Shown one piece after another: positions 25,201 through 31,220 of a stretch of DNA of 35,511 bases; within the stretch, counting starts at the first letter, position 1, and each line of letters opens with the position of its first letter. This DNA is from Actinomadura sp. GC306. Its GTDB lineage: Bacteria > Actinomycetota > Actinomycetes > Streptosporangiales > Streptosporangiaceae. The stretch is from assembly GCF_004348665.1 (NCBI RefSeq), contig NZ_SMKM01000031.1, forward strand, positions 1 through 35,511, given 5' to 3'. A program made the translations under genes and the position numbers. The notes beneath the pieces were generated by a model. That model was given only the letters and a program-made list of their open reading frames with translations, was not told the origin of the DNA and did no database searches.

Positions 25201-25806
25201 GCGGACCTGCCGCTCGATGTCGAGCCCGTGGTCCATCAGCTCCAGGAAGTAGTTGTCCTTGCCGAGGATGTCCTGGAACGCGGCCGCGGCCTTCAGCGCC
25301 TCGTCGAACTGGCCGAGCCGCAGCCGCGTCTGCACCTTGCCGGACGGGCAGCCGGTCGTGGCCATCAGCCCGTCGGCGTGCTCGGCGAGCAGCTCCTCGT
25401 CCATGCGGGCGTACTTGAAGACGAAGCCCTCGGTGTACGCGCGGCTCGACAGCTTGAACAGGTTGTGCAGGCCCGTCCTGTTGCGCGCCCACAGCGTCTT
25501 GTGGTTGATCAGGCCGCCGCCGGAGACGTCGTCGCGCTTCTGGCTCGGCTCACCCCACTGGACCTTCTTCTTGTGGAACCGCGACTCGGGCGCCATATAC
25601 GCCTCGATGCCGATGATCGGCGTGACCCCGGCCGCCGTCGCCTGCCGGTGGAAGTCGTAGGCGCCGTGCATGTTGCCGTGGTCGGTCATGGCGATCGCGG
25701 GCATCTTCTGCCGCTCGACCTCTTCGAACATCTGCTTCAGGCGAGCGGCTCCGTCGAGCATGGAGTACTCGGTATGAACATGCAGGTGAACGAAAGAGTC
25801 GGGCAT
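22276..25806 (-). CDS. dnaE: DNA polymerase III alpha subunit (DnaE1 type)
   Basis: This 1176-residue replicative polymerase has the DnaE order: PHP domain (about 1-280), palm/thumb/fingers (about 290-810), helix-hairpin-helix region (about 820-930) and OB domain (about 1000-1080). The PHP metal motifs are intact: H-L-H-V-H-T, M-T-D-H-G-N, G-I-E-A-Y-M and N-D-S-H-Y. A working PHP proofreading exonuclease, as known for mycobacterial DnaE1, is therefore expected. Catalytic aspartates lie in P-D-I-D-I-D-F (415-421). The [10 protein letters not shown] motif is present. ATG 25806 has AGGAGG about 10 nt upstream. The leader holds a palindrome (25843-25863). Confidence 0.97.
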   Translation of the reverse strand: MPDSFVHLHVHTEYSMLDGAARLKQMFEEVERQKMPAIAMTDHGNMHGAYDFHRQATAAGVTPIIGIEAYMAPESRFHKKKVQWGEPSQKRDDVSGGGLINHKTLWARNRTGLHNLFKLSSRAYTEGFVFKYARMDEELLAEHADGLMATTGCPSGKVQTRLRLGQFDEALKAAAAFQDILGKDNYFLELMDHGLDIERQVRQGLIDIGKKLNIPPVVTNDSHYTHESEATAHDALLCVQVGKQLADPDRFRFNGSGYYIKTADEMRGIDTSDIWAEGCRNTLMIAERVDPAGMFEPKDLMPRFPVPEGETEESWFRKEVWKGLERRFPDGLPDGYREQAEYEMGVILGKGYPSYFLVVADFINWAKENGILVGPGRGSAAGSLIAYAMGITDLDPIPHGLIFERFLNPERASMPDIDIDFPEDRRAEVIKYTTEKWGADKVSFIATFGTIKAKAAIKDAGRVLGFPYALGDRISKAFPPAVMGKDIPLSGIFDEKHPRYGEAGELRKLYEEETDVKQIMDLAQGLEGLIRQTGVHAAGVIMSGESITDHIPIMRRDADGAIITQFDYPTCETLGLLKMDFLGLRNLTIIDDALQGIRKNKGTEVNLLDLPLDDQPTYDLLARGDTLGVFQFDGGPMRSLLRLMKPDNFEDISAVGALYRPGPMGANSHTNYALRKNGQQEITPIHPELEEPLREILDTTYGLIVYQEQVMAIAQKVAGYTLGKADLLRRVMGKKKKAELDAQFVGFEQGMVDNGFSKEAVKTLWDILVPFSDYAFNKAHSAAYGLVSYWTAYLKANYPAEYMAALLTSVGDDKDKSALYLSECRRMGLTVLPPDVNTSEADFTPLGDTEIRFGLSAVRNVGTNVVDGIVAARKEKGAYTDFNDFLNKVPPIVCNKRVVESLIKAGAFDELRHKRKSLLMVHEQAIDSVIDIKRKEAVGQDSLFGALEEDGGDDAFAVTIPDGDDWDKTTLLAFEREMLGLYVSDHPLLGVEHILEREADCAIAALNEGERPDGQVVIVAGLLSGLQRKVTKQGNSWAMFQLEDLAGSIEVLCFPSSYQLCSTLLAEDAILVVKGRLDRREDVAKIIAMEVTQPDLTVTDASGPFSVTMPLGRCTPPTVSRLKEVLITHPGTAEVHLHVQNGPRTTVVRLDDRLRVAPSPALMGDLKQLLGPSCLG

Positions 25807-25842
25807 GCCTGTTGCGCCTCCTGCTCATCGCATGCGAACGCC

Positions 25843-25863
25843 CACGTGCCTGGCCGGCACGTG
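25843..25863. promoter_or_regulatory. palindrome in the dnaE leader
   Basis: CACGTGCC (25843-25850) and GGCACGTG (25856-25863) are perfect 8-bp arms around TGGCC, starting 37 nt upstream of the dnaE ATG. It could be a protein operator with two CACGTG cores or an RNA hairpin. No good dnaE promoter is seen within the 128-bp spacer; TTGACG on the minus strand (25890-25895) lacks a clear -10. Confidence 0.5.
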
Positions 25864-25934
25864 TCGCGCGATCGGTCCCGGGGGAAGATCGTCAACCCGG
25901 GGCCGGGGCGCCGGGATGACGCGGTGCGAAGAGC

Positions 25935-26786
25935 CTAACCCGCCTCGTGCGGCCCACGCGCCCCGACTCGCCCAATCCCCCGGGCACTACGGTAGGCGCC
26001 CGGAGGGACACCCAGGGTGCGCTTGAAGTGCCGGGTCAGGTGGGCCTGGTCGGCGAAACCGGTGCGGGCCGCGGCGTCGGCCGGGGGCAGGCCCTCGTCC
26101 AGCAGGGCGCGCGCCGCCCGCACCCGCACCTGGTTGAGGTAGGCGTGCGGCGGCAGGCCGACGGCGTCGCGGAAGGCGCGCAGCAGCGGGAACGGGCGGG
26201 TCCCGACGGCCTCGGCCAGCCGCTCCAGCGACGGCGGATCGAGCAGGTTGGCGTGCAGGATGTCGCGGGCCTCGCGCACCGCGGGCGGCATGGCCGCGGA
26301 CGCGCGATGTCCCCGGACGCGGGCGTGCCGGGTGAGCAGGCCGGCCAGCGCGGTCCGCAGCAGGGTGGACGCCGCGAGCGCGTCCCCCTTCTCCCCCGCG
26401 CGGTGCACGGCGCGCAGCATCTCGGCGGCGGCCGGGTCGTCCAGGACGGGATCGGGGAACGCGGGGGTCCCGGGCGGGGCGCCCAGGCCGGCGGCGACCC
26501 CGGTCACCACGTCCACCGGCGGGTACAGCACGCGGTACGCCCAGCCCTCCGGAACGCCCGCGTGCCCGCCGTGGACGACGCCCGGGTTGACGACCACGAC
26601 CGAACCGGGCCCGGCGCGCTCGACGCCCGTCCCGAGCTCGAACTCCTCCACGCCCGCCTCGATGACGCCGAACACGTACCCGTCGTGGGTGTGCCGGTTG
26701 AAGCGATGGGTGACGAACCGCGCGCGCAGCAGGTCGACGTCCGGCAGCGCCGGATGCCGGTAGTGGTGTGCGACTTCTGCCCCCAT
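25935..26786 (-). CDS. AraC-family transcriptional regulator
   Basis: The 283-residue protein has an N-terminal cupin-like sensing domain with a His-rich entry (H-R-F-N-R-H-T-H-D-G-Y-V-F-G) and a second His in N-P-G-V-V-H-G-G-H. The C-terminal AraC DNA-binding domain (about 180-275) has two helix-turn-helix units, the second being A-A-R-T-G-F-A-D-Q-A-H-L-T-R-H-F-K-R-T-L-G. Such regulators often sit beside AzlCD or LysE-type amino-acid exporters, as here. ATG 26786 lies 9 nt after TAGGAT; an in-frame GTG at 26795 directly touches that box and is less likely. A 19-bp palindrome abuts its promoter. Confidence 0.88.
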   Translation of the reverse strand: MGAEVAHHYRHPALPDVDLLRARFVTHRFNRHTHDGYVFGVIEAGVEEFELGTGVERAGPGSVVVVNPGVVHGGHAGVPEGWAYRVLYPPVDVVTGVAAGLGAPPGTPAFPDPVLDDPAAAEMLRAVHRAGEKGDALAASTLLRTALAGLLTRHARVRGHRASAAMPPAVREARDILHANLLDPPSLERLAEAVGTRPFPLLRAFRDAVGLPPHAYLNQVRVRAARALLDEGLPPADAAARTGFADQAHLTRHFKRTLGVPPGAYRSARGIGRVGARGPHEAG

Positions 26787-26795
26787 ATCGGGCAC

Positions 26796-26801
26796 ATCCT
26801 A
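26796..26801 (-). promoter_or_regulatory. -10 box of the araC-type gene
   Basis: TAGGAT on the minus strand lies 9 nt before the ATG at 26786. The AGGA within it could also act as a ribosome-binding site, so promoter and translation signals cannot be separated by eye. Confidence 0.4.
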
Positions 26802-26805
26802 TCCG

Positions 26806-26824
26806 CGTCTCAGTGAATGAGACG
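26806..26824. promoter_or_regulatory. 19-bp palindrome between divergent promoters
   Basis: CGTCTCA-GTGAA-TGAGACG is a perfect inverted repeat immediately upstream of the araC -10 and centred about 58 bp upstream of the chorismate mutase leader start. A bound protein would block araC and could affect the leader promoter. Its GTCTC-N7-GAGAC core recurs upstream of hisD. Confidence 0.55.
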
Positions 26825-26837
26825 GCCTGTCCGCCGT

Positions 26838-26866
26838 TTGGAGGGCCGCGGCTTCCCGCGTACCAT
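26838..26866 (+). promoter_or_regulatory. promoter of the chorismate mutase leader
   Basis: TTGGAG (26838-26843), a 17-bp spacer and TACCAT (26861-26866) form one of the best promoters in the window. The start would fall on the GTG of the leader peptide at 26873, giving a leaderless transcript. Confidence 0.6.
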
Positions 26867-26872
26867 CGAAGC

Positions 26873-26935
26873 GTGGAACGTCGCCATTTCGTGTTTACGC
26901 AGCCGGCTCCGGGTGAGCCGGTCGCCCTCACCTGA
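26873..26935 (+). CDS. candidate leader peptide with two Phe codons
   Basis: The 20-codon frame starts at GTG 26873, 6 nt after the -10 box. It begins M-E-R-R-H-F-V-F-T-Q and ends V-A-L-T before TGA (26933-26935). Phe is encoded by TTC (26888-26890) and TTT (26894-26896); TTT is very rare in this GC-rich DNA. The 3' half of the frame is also the left arm of a 12-bp stem. A ribosome delayed at the Phe codons would sit beside that arm, as in classical attenuators. Translation is inferred. Confidence 0.5.
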   Translation: MERRHFVFTQPAPGEPVALT

Positions 26936-26990
26936 GCGACGACCCGGAGCCGGCCGAGGCGGAGCCCATCGGGCGCCGCCTTTTCTGTTG
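26903..26990 (+). promoter_or_regulatory. candidate transcription attenuator of chorismate mutase
   Basis: Arm 26903-26914 (CCGGCTCCGGGT) pairs perfectly over 12 bp with 26942-26953. A terminator follows: 26958-26967 pairs with 26971-26980 (nine of ten pairs, loop ATC), then TTTTCTGTT. Bases 26905-26911 (GGCTCCG) can instead pair over 7 bp with 26960-26966 in the terminator arm, so two exclusive folds exist. The leader stop codon lies in the loop of the first stem. The switching logic cannot be settled by eye. Confidence 0.6.
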
Positions 26991-27057
26991 ATCGGAAGCG
27001 GCCCGGGCGCGAATCCCCCTTGCGCGGAAGGCCGCCGCACTTGCAGGGAGACTCCAG

Positions 27058-27417
27058 ATGCACGAGAAGGTCGTCGACGCCGGTGCACCCGGCTCCGCCC
27101 GCGGCCCGTCCGGCGAACTGCGCGTCGCGCTGCCGCCCGCCGGAAGCCTCACCACGCTCGCCGAGGCCAGGACCGCGATCGACGACCTCGACGCCGCGCT
27201 CGCCGCGCTGCTGGAGCACCGCGCCGCGCTCGCCGCCGCCGTCCAGCGGCTCAAGCCCGTCGGCGGCTTCGCCGGCCGCGACCCCGGCCGCGAGCGGGAG
27301 ATCGTCGAGGCGATGGCGGCCCGCGCCCCGTCGCTCGCCCCGGAGCACCTGGCCCGGGTCGTGAACGCGGTCATCGAGGCGGGACTCGACGCGGCCGAGC
27401 GGCGGCGGCCGTCATGA
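27058..27417 (+). CDS. chorismate mutase, AroQ type
   Basis: Chorismate mutase converts chorismate to prephenate, the branch point to Phe and Tyr. The 119-residue protein has about 30 flexible residues and then the all-helical AroQ fold. Residues align with E. coli chorismate mutase: Arg38 (E-A-R-T-A-I-D), Arg55, Lys66 (Q-R-L-K), Asp75, Arg78 and Glu79 (D-P-G-R-E-R-E). No prephenate dehydratase or dehydrogenase domain is fused. GGGAG lies 7 nt before the ATG. The stop overlaps an ATG (27414), which could couple it to the exporter genes. The 188-nt region from the predicted transcript start to the ATG carries the attenuator-like structure. Confidence 0.88.
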   Translation: MHEKVVDAGAPGSARGPSGELRVALPPAGSLTTLAEARTAIDDLDAALAALLEHRAALAAAVQRLKPVGGFAGRDPGREREIVEAMAARAPSLAPEHLARVVNAVIEAGLDAAERRRPS

Positions 27418-27426
27418 CCGGGCCGC

Positions 27427-27443
27427 AAGAACGTTCAAGAACG
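27427..27443 (+). promoter_or_regulatory. direct repeat at the azlC promoter, possible AraC-type site
   Basis: AAGAACG occurs at 27427-27433 and 27437-27443, a 10-bp period (one helical turn). The second copy occupies the -35 position of the azlC promoter, which lacks a normal -35. Direct repeats with this period fit an AraC-type activator, and such a gene lies 0.6 kb away. An embedded GAACGTTC palindrome allows other readings. Confidence 0.4.
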
Positions 27444-27460
27444 AGCGCGGGCCGGGACCC

Positions 27461-27466
27461 TAGCGT
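27461..27466 (+). promoter_or_regulatory. -10 box of azlC, leaderless start
   Basis: TAGCGT lies 7 nt before the ATG at 27474, so exporter expression may be independent of chorismate mutase. It also supports 27474 over the upstream ATG at 27414. Confidence 0.5.
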
Positions 27467-27473
27467 CGGCCCC

Positions 27474-28181
27474 ATGAGCGCTACCGGTACCGAGGAGGTG
27501 GCCGGGGCGGACGGTTCCGCCCGCAAGGCCGCGGTGCGCGACGGGCTGGGCGTCGGGCTCGCCGTCGGGCTGTCCGGGCTCGCGTTCGGGGCCGCGGCGG
27601 TCACGGCGGGGCTCACCGTCGCCCAGGCGTGCGTGCTGAGCCTGCTCGCGTTCACCGGCGCGTCCCAGTTCGCGCTGGCCGGCGTCATCGGCGGGGGCGG
27701 CGGGCTCGTCTCCGGGACGCTCGGCGCGGTCCTGCTCGGCGGGCGCAACGCCCTGTACGGGATGCGGCTCGCGCGCATGCTGGACGTGCGCGGCTGGCGC
27801 CGGCTGGCCACCGCGCAGGTCGTCATCGACGAGACCACCGCCGTCGCGACCGCGCAGCGCGGCGATGCGGCGGCCCGCGCCGGGTTCTACACCACGGCGA
27901 TCAGCCTCTACCTGACCTGGAACTCCACCACGCTGCTCGGCGCGGCCGGGGCGGCGCGGCTCGGCGACCCGGAGGCCATCGGCCTGGACGTGCTCGGCCC
28001 AGCGGTGTTCCTCGCGCTGCTGTGGCCCCGGCTGGCCGCGGGCCGGCGGGAGGTGCGGGTGGCGCTGGCCGCCGCGGTCATCGCGCTCGCGGCGACGCCG
28101 CTGCTGCCGCCGGGCGTGCCGGTCATGCTGGCCGCCGTCGCCGCGGTCCCGGCCCTGCTCAGGAAGGAGGCGAAGGCGTGA
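27474..28181 (+). CDS. azlC: AzlC-family amino-acid exporter subunit
   Basis: AzlC is the large subunit of the AzlC/AzlD (BrnF/BrnE-like) exporters, which move branched-chain and related amino acids out of the cell. The 235-residue protein has about seven hydrophobic segments. It carries the family features G-L-A-F-G-A-A-A-V-T-A-G-L near residue 40, L-L-A-F-T-G-A-S-Q-F-A near residue 60, and G-G-R-N-A-L-Y-G-M-R-L-A. The in-frame ATG at 27414 overlaps the chorismate mutase stop and would add 20 polar residues. I prefer 27474 because of the -10 box 7 nt upstream. The substrate is inferred from family only. Confidence 0.85.
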   Translation: MSATGTEEVAGADGSARKAAVRDGLGVGLAVGLSGLAFGAAAVTAGLTVAQACVLSLLAFTGASQFALAGVIGGGGGLVSGTLGAVLLGGRNALYGMRLARMLDVRGWRRLATAQVVIDETTAVATAQRGDAAARAGFYTTAISLYLTWNSTTLLGAAGAARLGDPEAIGLDVLGPAVFLALLWPRLAAGRREVRVALAAAVIALAATPLLPPGVPVMLAAVAAVPALLRKEAKA

Positions 28182-28489
28182 GCGTGTGGATCGCGGTGAT
28201 CGCCACCGGGCTCGGCTGCTACGCGCTCAAGCTCGGCGGGCTCGTCACCCCGCAGCGGGTCCTGGAGGACCCGCGGGTCCTCCGGTTCACCGAACTCGTG
28301 CCGGTCGCGCTGCTGACGGCGCTGATCGCCGTCCAGGCGCTCGCCGACGGCCGGTCCCTGGAGTTCGACGCCGCGCGGATGGCGGGCCTCGGCGCCGCCG
28401 TGGGCGCGCTGCTGCTGCGCGCACCGTTCCTGGTGGTGCTGGTCGTAGCCGCCGGTGTCGCCGCGGGGCTGCGCCGGCTCGGCCTCTGA
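28178..28489 (+). CDS. azlD: AzlD-family amino-acid exporter subunit
   Basis: This 103-residue membrane protein has three to four hydrophobic segments. The AzlD signature starts with a short helix (W-I-A-V-I-A-T-G-L-G-C-Y-A-L-K-L-G-G) and continues to P-R-V-L-R-F-T-E-L-V-P-V-A-L-L-T-A-L. The GTG at 28178 overlaps the azlC stop by GTGA, so the two subunits are made together. It converges with the pseudouridine synthase gene across 31 bp in which I see no clear hairpin. Confidence 0.88.
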   Translation: MSVWIAVIATGLGCYALKLGGLVTPQRVLEDPRVLRFTELVPVALLTALIAVQALADGRSLEFDAARMAGLGAAVGALLLRAPFLVVLVVAAGVAAGLRRLGL

Positions 28490-28520
28490 CGGACGAGCCA
28501 CCGAGGGACGGGCCCGCCGC

Positions 28521-29453
28521 TCACGACTCCGCTTGGACGATCTTCAGCGCGCCGGCCAGGTCGTCCGGATAGGGGCTCTCGAACTCCACCCACTCGCCCC
28601 CGGTCGGGTGCTCGAACCCGAGCTTGACCGCGTGCAGCCACTGCCGCTTCAGGCCGAGCCGGGCCGCGAGGGTCGGGTCCGCGCCGTAGGCCAGGTCGCC
28701 CACGCACGGATGCCGGATCGCGGACATGTGCACGCGGATCTGGTGGGTGCGGCCCGTCTCCAGGTCGATGTCGAGCAGCGTCGCCGCCCGGAACGCCTCG
28801 ACGGTGTCGTAGTGCGTCACCGACGGCTTGCCGCCCGCCACGACCGCGAACCGGCCGTCACCGGACGGATGCCGGTCGATGGGCGCGTCGACCGTCCCGC
28901 GGAACGGGTCGGGATGGCCCTGGACGAGCGCCCGGTAGCGCTTGTCGACGCGGCGCTCCTTGAACGCGCGCTTCAGCCGGGAGTAGGCGATCTCGCTCTT
29001 GGCCACGGCCATCGCGCCGGTGGTGTTGGCGTCCAGCCGGTGCACGATGCCCTGCCGCTCGGACGCGCCGCTGGTCGCGATCGTGTGCCCCGCCCCGAGC
29101 AGCCCGCCGAGGACGGTCGGGCCCGTCCAGCCGGTGGTCGGGTGCGCGGCGACGCCGATCGGCTTGTTCACCACGACGATGTCGTCGTCCTCGTACAGGA
29201 CGGTCATCCCGGGGACGGGCTCGGCGACCGGCGCGGGCGGCGCGGGCGGCGGCGGGAGCGTGACCTCCAGCCAGGCGCCGGCGTGCAGCCGCTCGGACTT
29301 GGTGGCCACGGCGGAGCCGTCCAGGAAGACGTCCCCGGCGGCGATGATGTCGGCGGCGCTGCCGCGCGACACCCCGAACAGGCGGGCCAGCGCGGCGTCG
29401 ACGCGCTCCCCCTCCAGCCCGTCCGGGACGTGGAGGCCGCGCACCTCCCCCAT
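28521..29453 (-). CDS. RluA-family 23S rRNA pseudouridine synthase (RluD-like)
   Basis: The 310-residue protein has an N-terminal S4 RNA-binding domain (about 15-65) and an RluA/RluD catalytic domain. The catalytic Asp141 lies in H-R-L-D-A-N-T-T-G, where most relatives read T-S-G; the Asp itself is conserved. Other motifs are [12 protein letters not shown] and [12 protein letters not shown]. It probably modifies helix 69 uridines of 23S rRNA, as RluD does, though the exact sites cannot be read from sequence. Its ATG at 29453 overlaps the lspA stop by one base (TGATG), so the two genes are coupled, an arrangement common in bacteria. Confidence 0.92.
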   Translation of the reverse strand: MGEVRGLHVPDGLEGERVDAALARLFGVSRGSAADIIAAGDVFLDGSAVATKSERLHAGAWLEVTLPPPPAPPAPVAEPVPGMTVLYEDDDIVVVNKPIGVAAHPTTGWTGPTVLGGLLGAGHTIATSGASERQGIVHRLDANTTGAMAVAKSEIAYSRLKRAFKERRVDKRYRALVQGHPDPFRGTVDAPIDRHPSGDGRFAVVAGGKPSVTHYDTVEAFRAATLLDIDLETGRTHQIRVHMSAIRHPCVGDLAYGADPTLAARLGLKRQWLHAVKLGFEHPTGGEWVEFESPYPDDLAGALKIVQAES

Positions 29454-30115
29454 CAGGGCTTCTCCTCCGGCGCGGCCGCGTCCGCGGCCCCGCCCTTGCC
29501 GGGCTCGTCCGCGCCGGGCTCGCCGTCGGCGTCGGCGTCCGCGTCCTCGTCCTTGCCGGGGAGGCGCGTGCCGTCGATCTGCAGCCCGCGCGCGGCGAGC
29601 AGGACGGCCAGGAAGCCGCCGCAGACGATCGCCGAGTCGGCCAGGTTGAACACCGGGAAGTTCGGCACCTGGATCCAGTCGACGACGTGGCCCTTCAGCG
29701 GCGCGGGCGCCCGCAGCAGCCGGTCGACGAGGTTGCCGACCGCGCCGCCGAGCAGCAGCCCGAGGCAGATCGCCCAGGGCAGGCTCCGCAGGTTGCGGGC
29801 GGTGCGCAGGATCGCCACCACCACGCCGATGGCGACGAGGGTGAAGACGACCGTGTAGCCGGTGCCGATGGAGAACGCGGCGCCGCTGTTGCGGGTCTCG
29901 GTCAGCGTGAGCAGCCCGCCGAGCAGCCGGATCGGCTCCCGGTCCTGCAGCGTCGCCACTACGACGATCTTGGTCACGATGTCGGCGGCCAGCGCGGCGA
30001 GCGCCACGGCGACCAGCACGCCGACGCGGCGCGGCCGGGGAGGTCCCGTGGACTCCCCGGCCTCGCCCTCTGGGTTCGTTTGGTCGATCAGCGACGTTCC
30101 TCGCGTTGTTTGCAT
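29453..30115 (-). CDS. lspA: lipoprotein signal peptidase (signal peptidase II)
   Basis: LspA cleaves signal peptides of lipidated prolipoproteins, including presumably the lipoproteins encoded at 7787 and 9003. The 220-residue protein has four membrane helices. The catalytic aspartates lie in G-N-L-V-D-R and F-N-L-A-D-S-A-I, and the conserved N-S-G-A-A-F-S precedes helix 2. An unusual acidic tail of about 40 residues contains [12 protein letters not shown] 30115 lies inside the 3' end of the upstream zinc-finger gene (28-bp overlap) in another frame. No better start is present before the first helix. Confidence 0.93.
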   Translation of the reverse strand: MQTTRGTSLIDQTNPEGEAGESTGPPRPRRVGVLVAVALAALAADIVTKIVVVATLQDREPIRLLGGLLTLTETRNSGAAFSIGTGYTVVFTLVAIGVVVAILRTARNLRSLPWAICLGLLLGGAVGNLVDRLLRAPAPLKGHVVDWIQVPNFPVFNLADSAIVCGGFLAVLLAARGLQIDGTRLPGKDEDADADADGEPGADEPGKGGAADAAAPEEKP

Positions 30116-30687
30116 GTCACACACAGGGTCGCACGCGGGAAGACCTGAAGCCGCGCCTTGCCGATCGGCTTGGTGCAGGACTCGCAGATTCCGTACGTGC
30201 CGGCGTCCATCCGCTGGACGGCCCGCTCGATCTGGGCGAGCAGGTCCTGTGAATTGTAGGCCAGTGCGAGCTCGTGTTCGCGCGCGTAGGTCTTGGCGCC
30301 CGCGTCGGCCTGGTCGTCGCCGGCGCCGTCGCTGGTGTCGCCCTCGGCGATCTGGCTCGCGGACGCGGCGATCTCCACGCGCAGCGACTCGATCTGCTCC
30401 CACAGCCCGGCCCGGACCTCGGCGAGCTCGGCGGCCGTCCACTGGTGCTCGCCCTCGCGGACCGGCAGCTCCGCAGCGGCCGCCTGGGCGCGTCCGCCGC
30501 CCCGGCCGTCGCCGTCGCCGGGCGCTCCGTCCGCCCTGGCCTCACCGCTCTTGCCGCGCTTGGCGGCGGCGCGCCTGGCCGTTCTCGCGGCCGGGCCCCC
30601 GGCGGCGGGCGTCTCCGCCGCGTCCGGCCCCGGGTCCGCGGCGGGCGGCTCCTCGGCGGGCGGAGCGCCCTTCGTCGTGCCGGCCAT
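30088..30687 (-). CDS. TraR/DksA-type zinc-finger protein
   Basis: The 199-residue protein has a low-complexity Ala/Pro/Gly/Arg-rich first half and a DksA/TraR-like second half. A helical segment ([18 protein letters not shown]) is followed by the four-cysteine zinc finger C-E-S-C...C-V-T-C. The coiled-coil tip D-x-x-D-A typical of DksA is not obvious, so RNA-polymerase binding is uncertain. GGGAGG lies 5 nt before ATG 30687. A second good start exists at ATG 30735 with AAGGGG, giving 16 more residues. It overlaps lspA, a conserved actinobacterial neighbourhood. Confidence 0.85.
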   Translation of the reverse strand: MAGTTKGAPPAEEPPAADPGPDAAETPAAGGPAARTARRAAAKRGKSGEARADGAPGDGDGRGGGRAQAAAAELPVREGEHQWTAAELAEVRAGLWEQIESLRVEIAASASQIAEGDTSDGAGDDQADAGAKTYAREHELALAYNSQDLLAQIERAVQRMDAGTYGICESCTKPIGKARLQVFPRATLCVTCKQREERR

Positions 30688-30912
30688 GCCGGCCTCCCTC
30701 GCGCTGGTCGCCTCGACGGGCAGTGCGGGCAGCATGAGTCCCCTTTTCTCGGACGCGGCAAACAGCCTCGGCAGCGTTACCGACCGCTTATGCCCCGGCA
30801 CCGATCGCCCGGAAACCCCAGGACACCGCACGAGATCGCAAAGGAACGACACCGCACCCCACAGCGGGCAAGGGCGGCACGGAAACGGGAAGAGGACGCG
30901 CCCCCGGTGCGT

Positions 30913-30918
30913 TACAGT
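30913..30918 (+). promoter_or_regulatory. -10 box of the ileS leader
   Basis: TACAGT would start the transcript near 30925, about 296 nt before ileS. No clear -35 is visible. The stretch 30736-30912 between the divergent genes holds nothing else I can support. Confidence 0.45.
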
Positions 30919-30972
30919 CGGGGCAAGCCAGAAGGCAGGCGCTGAAGGGGACACCTGCCGCCGCACGCAGCC

Positions 30973-31212
30973 ATGAGCGACCCGGGGACGGTGCGAGCCC
31001 GGGGGCGAGCCCGGCGGTCCGATCACCCCTGAGCCGCCGGAAGAACGGCCCCGGGCACCGGCCCGCGGCCCAGTAGACCCGGCAGCCGAGGCTGAACGAA
31101 GCGGGCCGCGCCGTTCCGGCGCGGTCAAGGAGGGTGGTACCGCGGGGCCGCTCGGTCGATCCGGGCACGCGCCTCGTCCCTCCGGTCAACGTGGTCACGT
31201 CGATCCGGAGGT
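30973..31212 (+). promoter_or_regulatory. T-box riboswitch of ileS, translational type
   Basis: The leader has the T-box signature GGTGGTACCGCGG (31133-31145). A specifier hairpin has arms CCGGCGG (31011-31017) and CCGCCGG (31034-31040); its loop displays ATC (31022-31024), an Ile codon, followed by a purine. This short Stem I with the specifier in the terminal loop matches the actinobacterial ultrashort class. GGTGCGAGCCC (30990-31000) is another family hallmark. Downstream, CCTCCGG (31179-31185) pairs with CCGGAGG (31205-31211), hiding the ribosome-binding site. Uncharged tRNA-Ile should open it, so control acts on translation; no terminator is seen. Confidence 0.92.
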
Positions 31213-31220
31213 CCGCCATC

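Noticed and set aside
22303..25938. Very long open frame on the plus strand opposite dnaE (about 1200 codons)
   Set aside because: It mirrors dnaE codons in GC-rich DNA. The product is Arg/Val/Asp/His-rich without domains, whereas the minus-strand frame is a complete DnaE.
26903..26980. A complete classical 1:2 / 2:3 / 3:4 attenuator
   Set aside because: I find 1:2 and 3:4 stems and an alternative 1:3 pairing, but no convincing 2:3 antiterminator, so only a candidate attenuator is reported.
26881..27057. T-box riboswitch upstream of chorismate mutase
   Set aside because: The TGGTACC-type T-box sequence and specifier loop seen before ileS are absent here.
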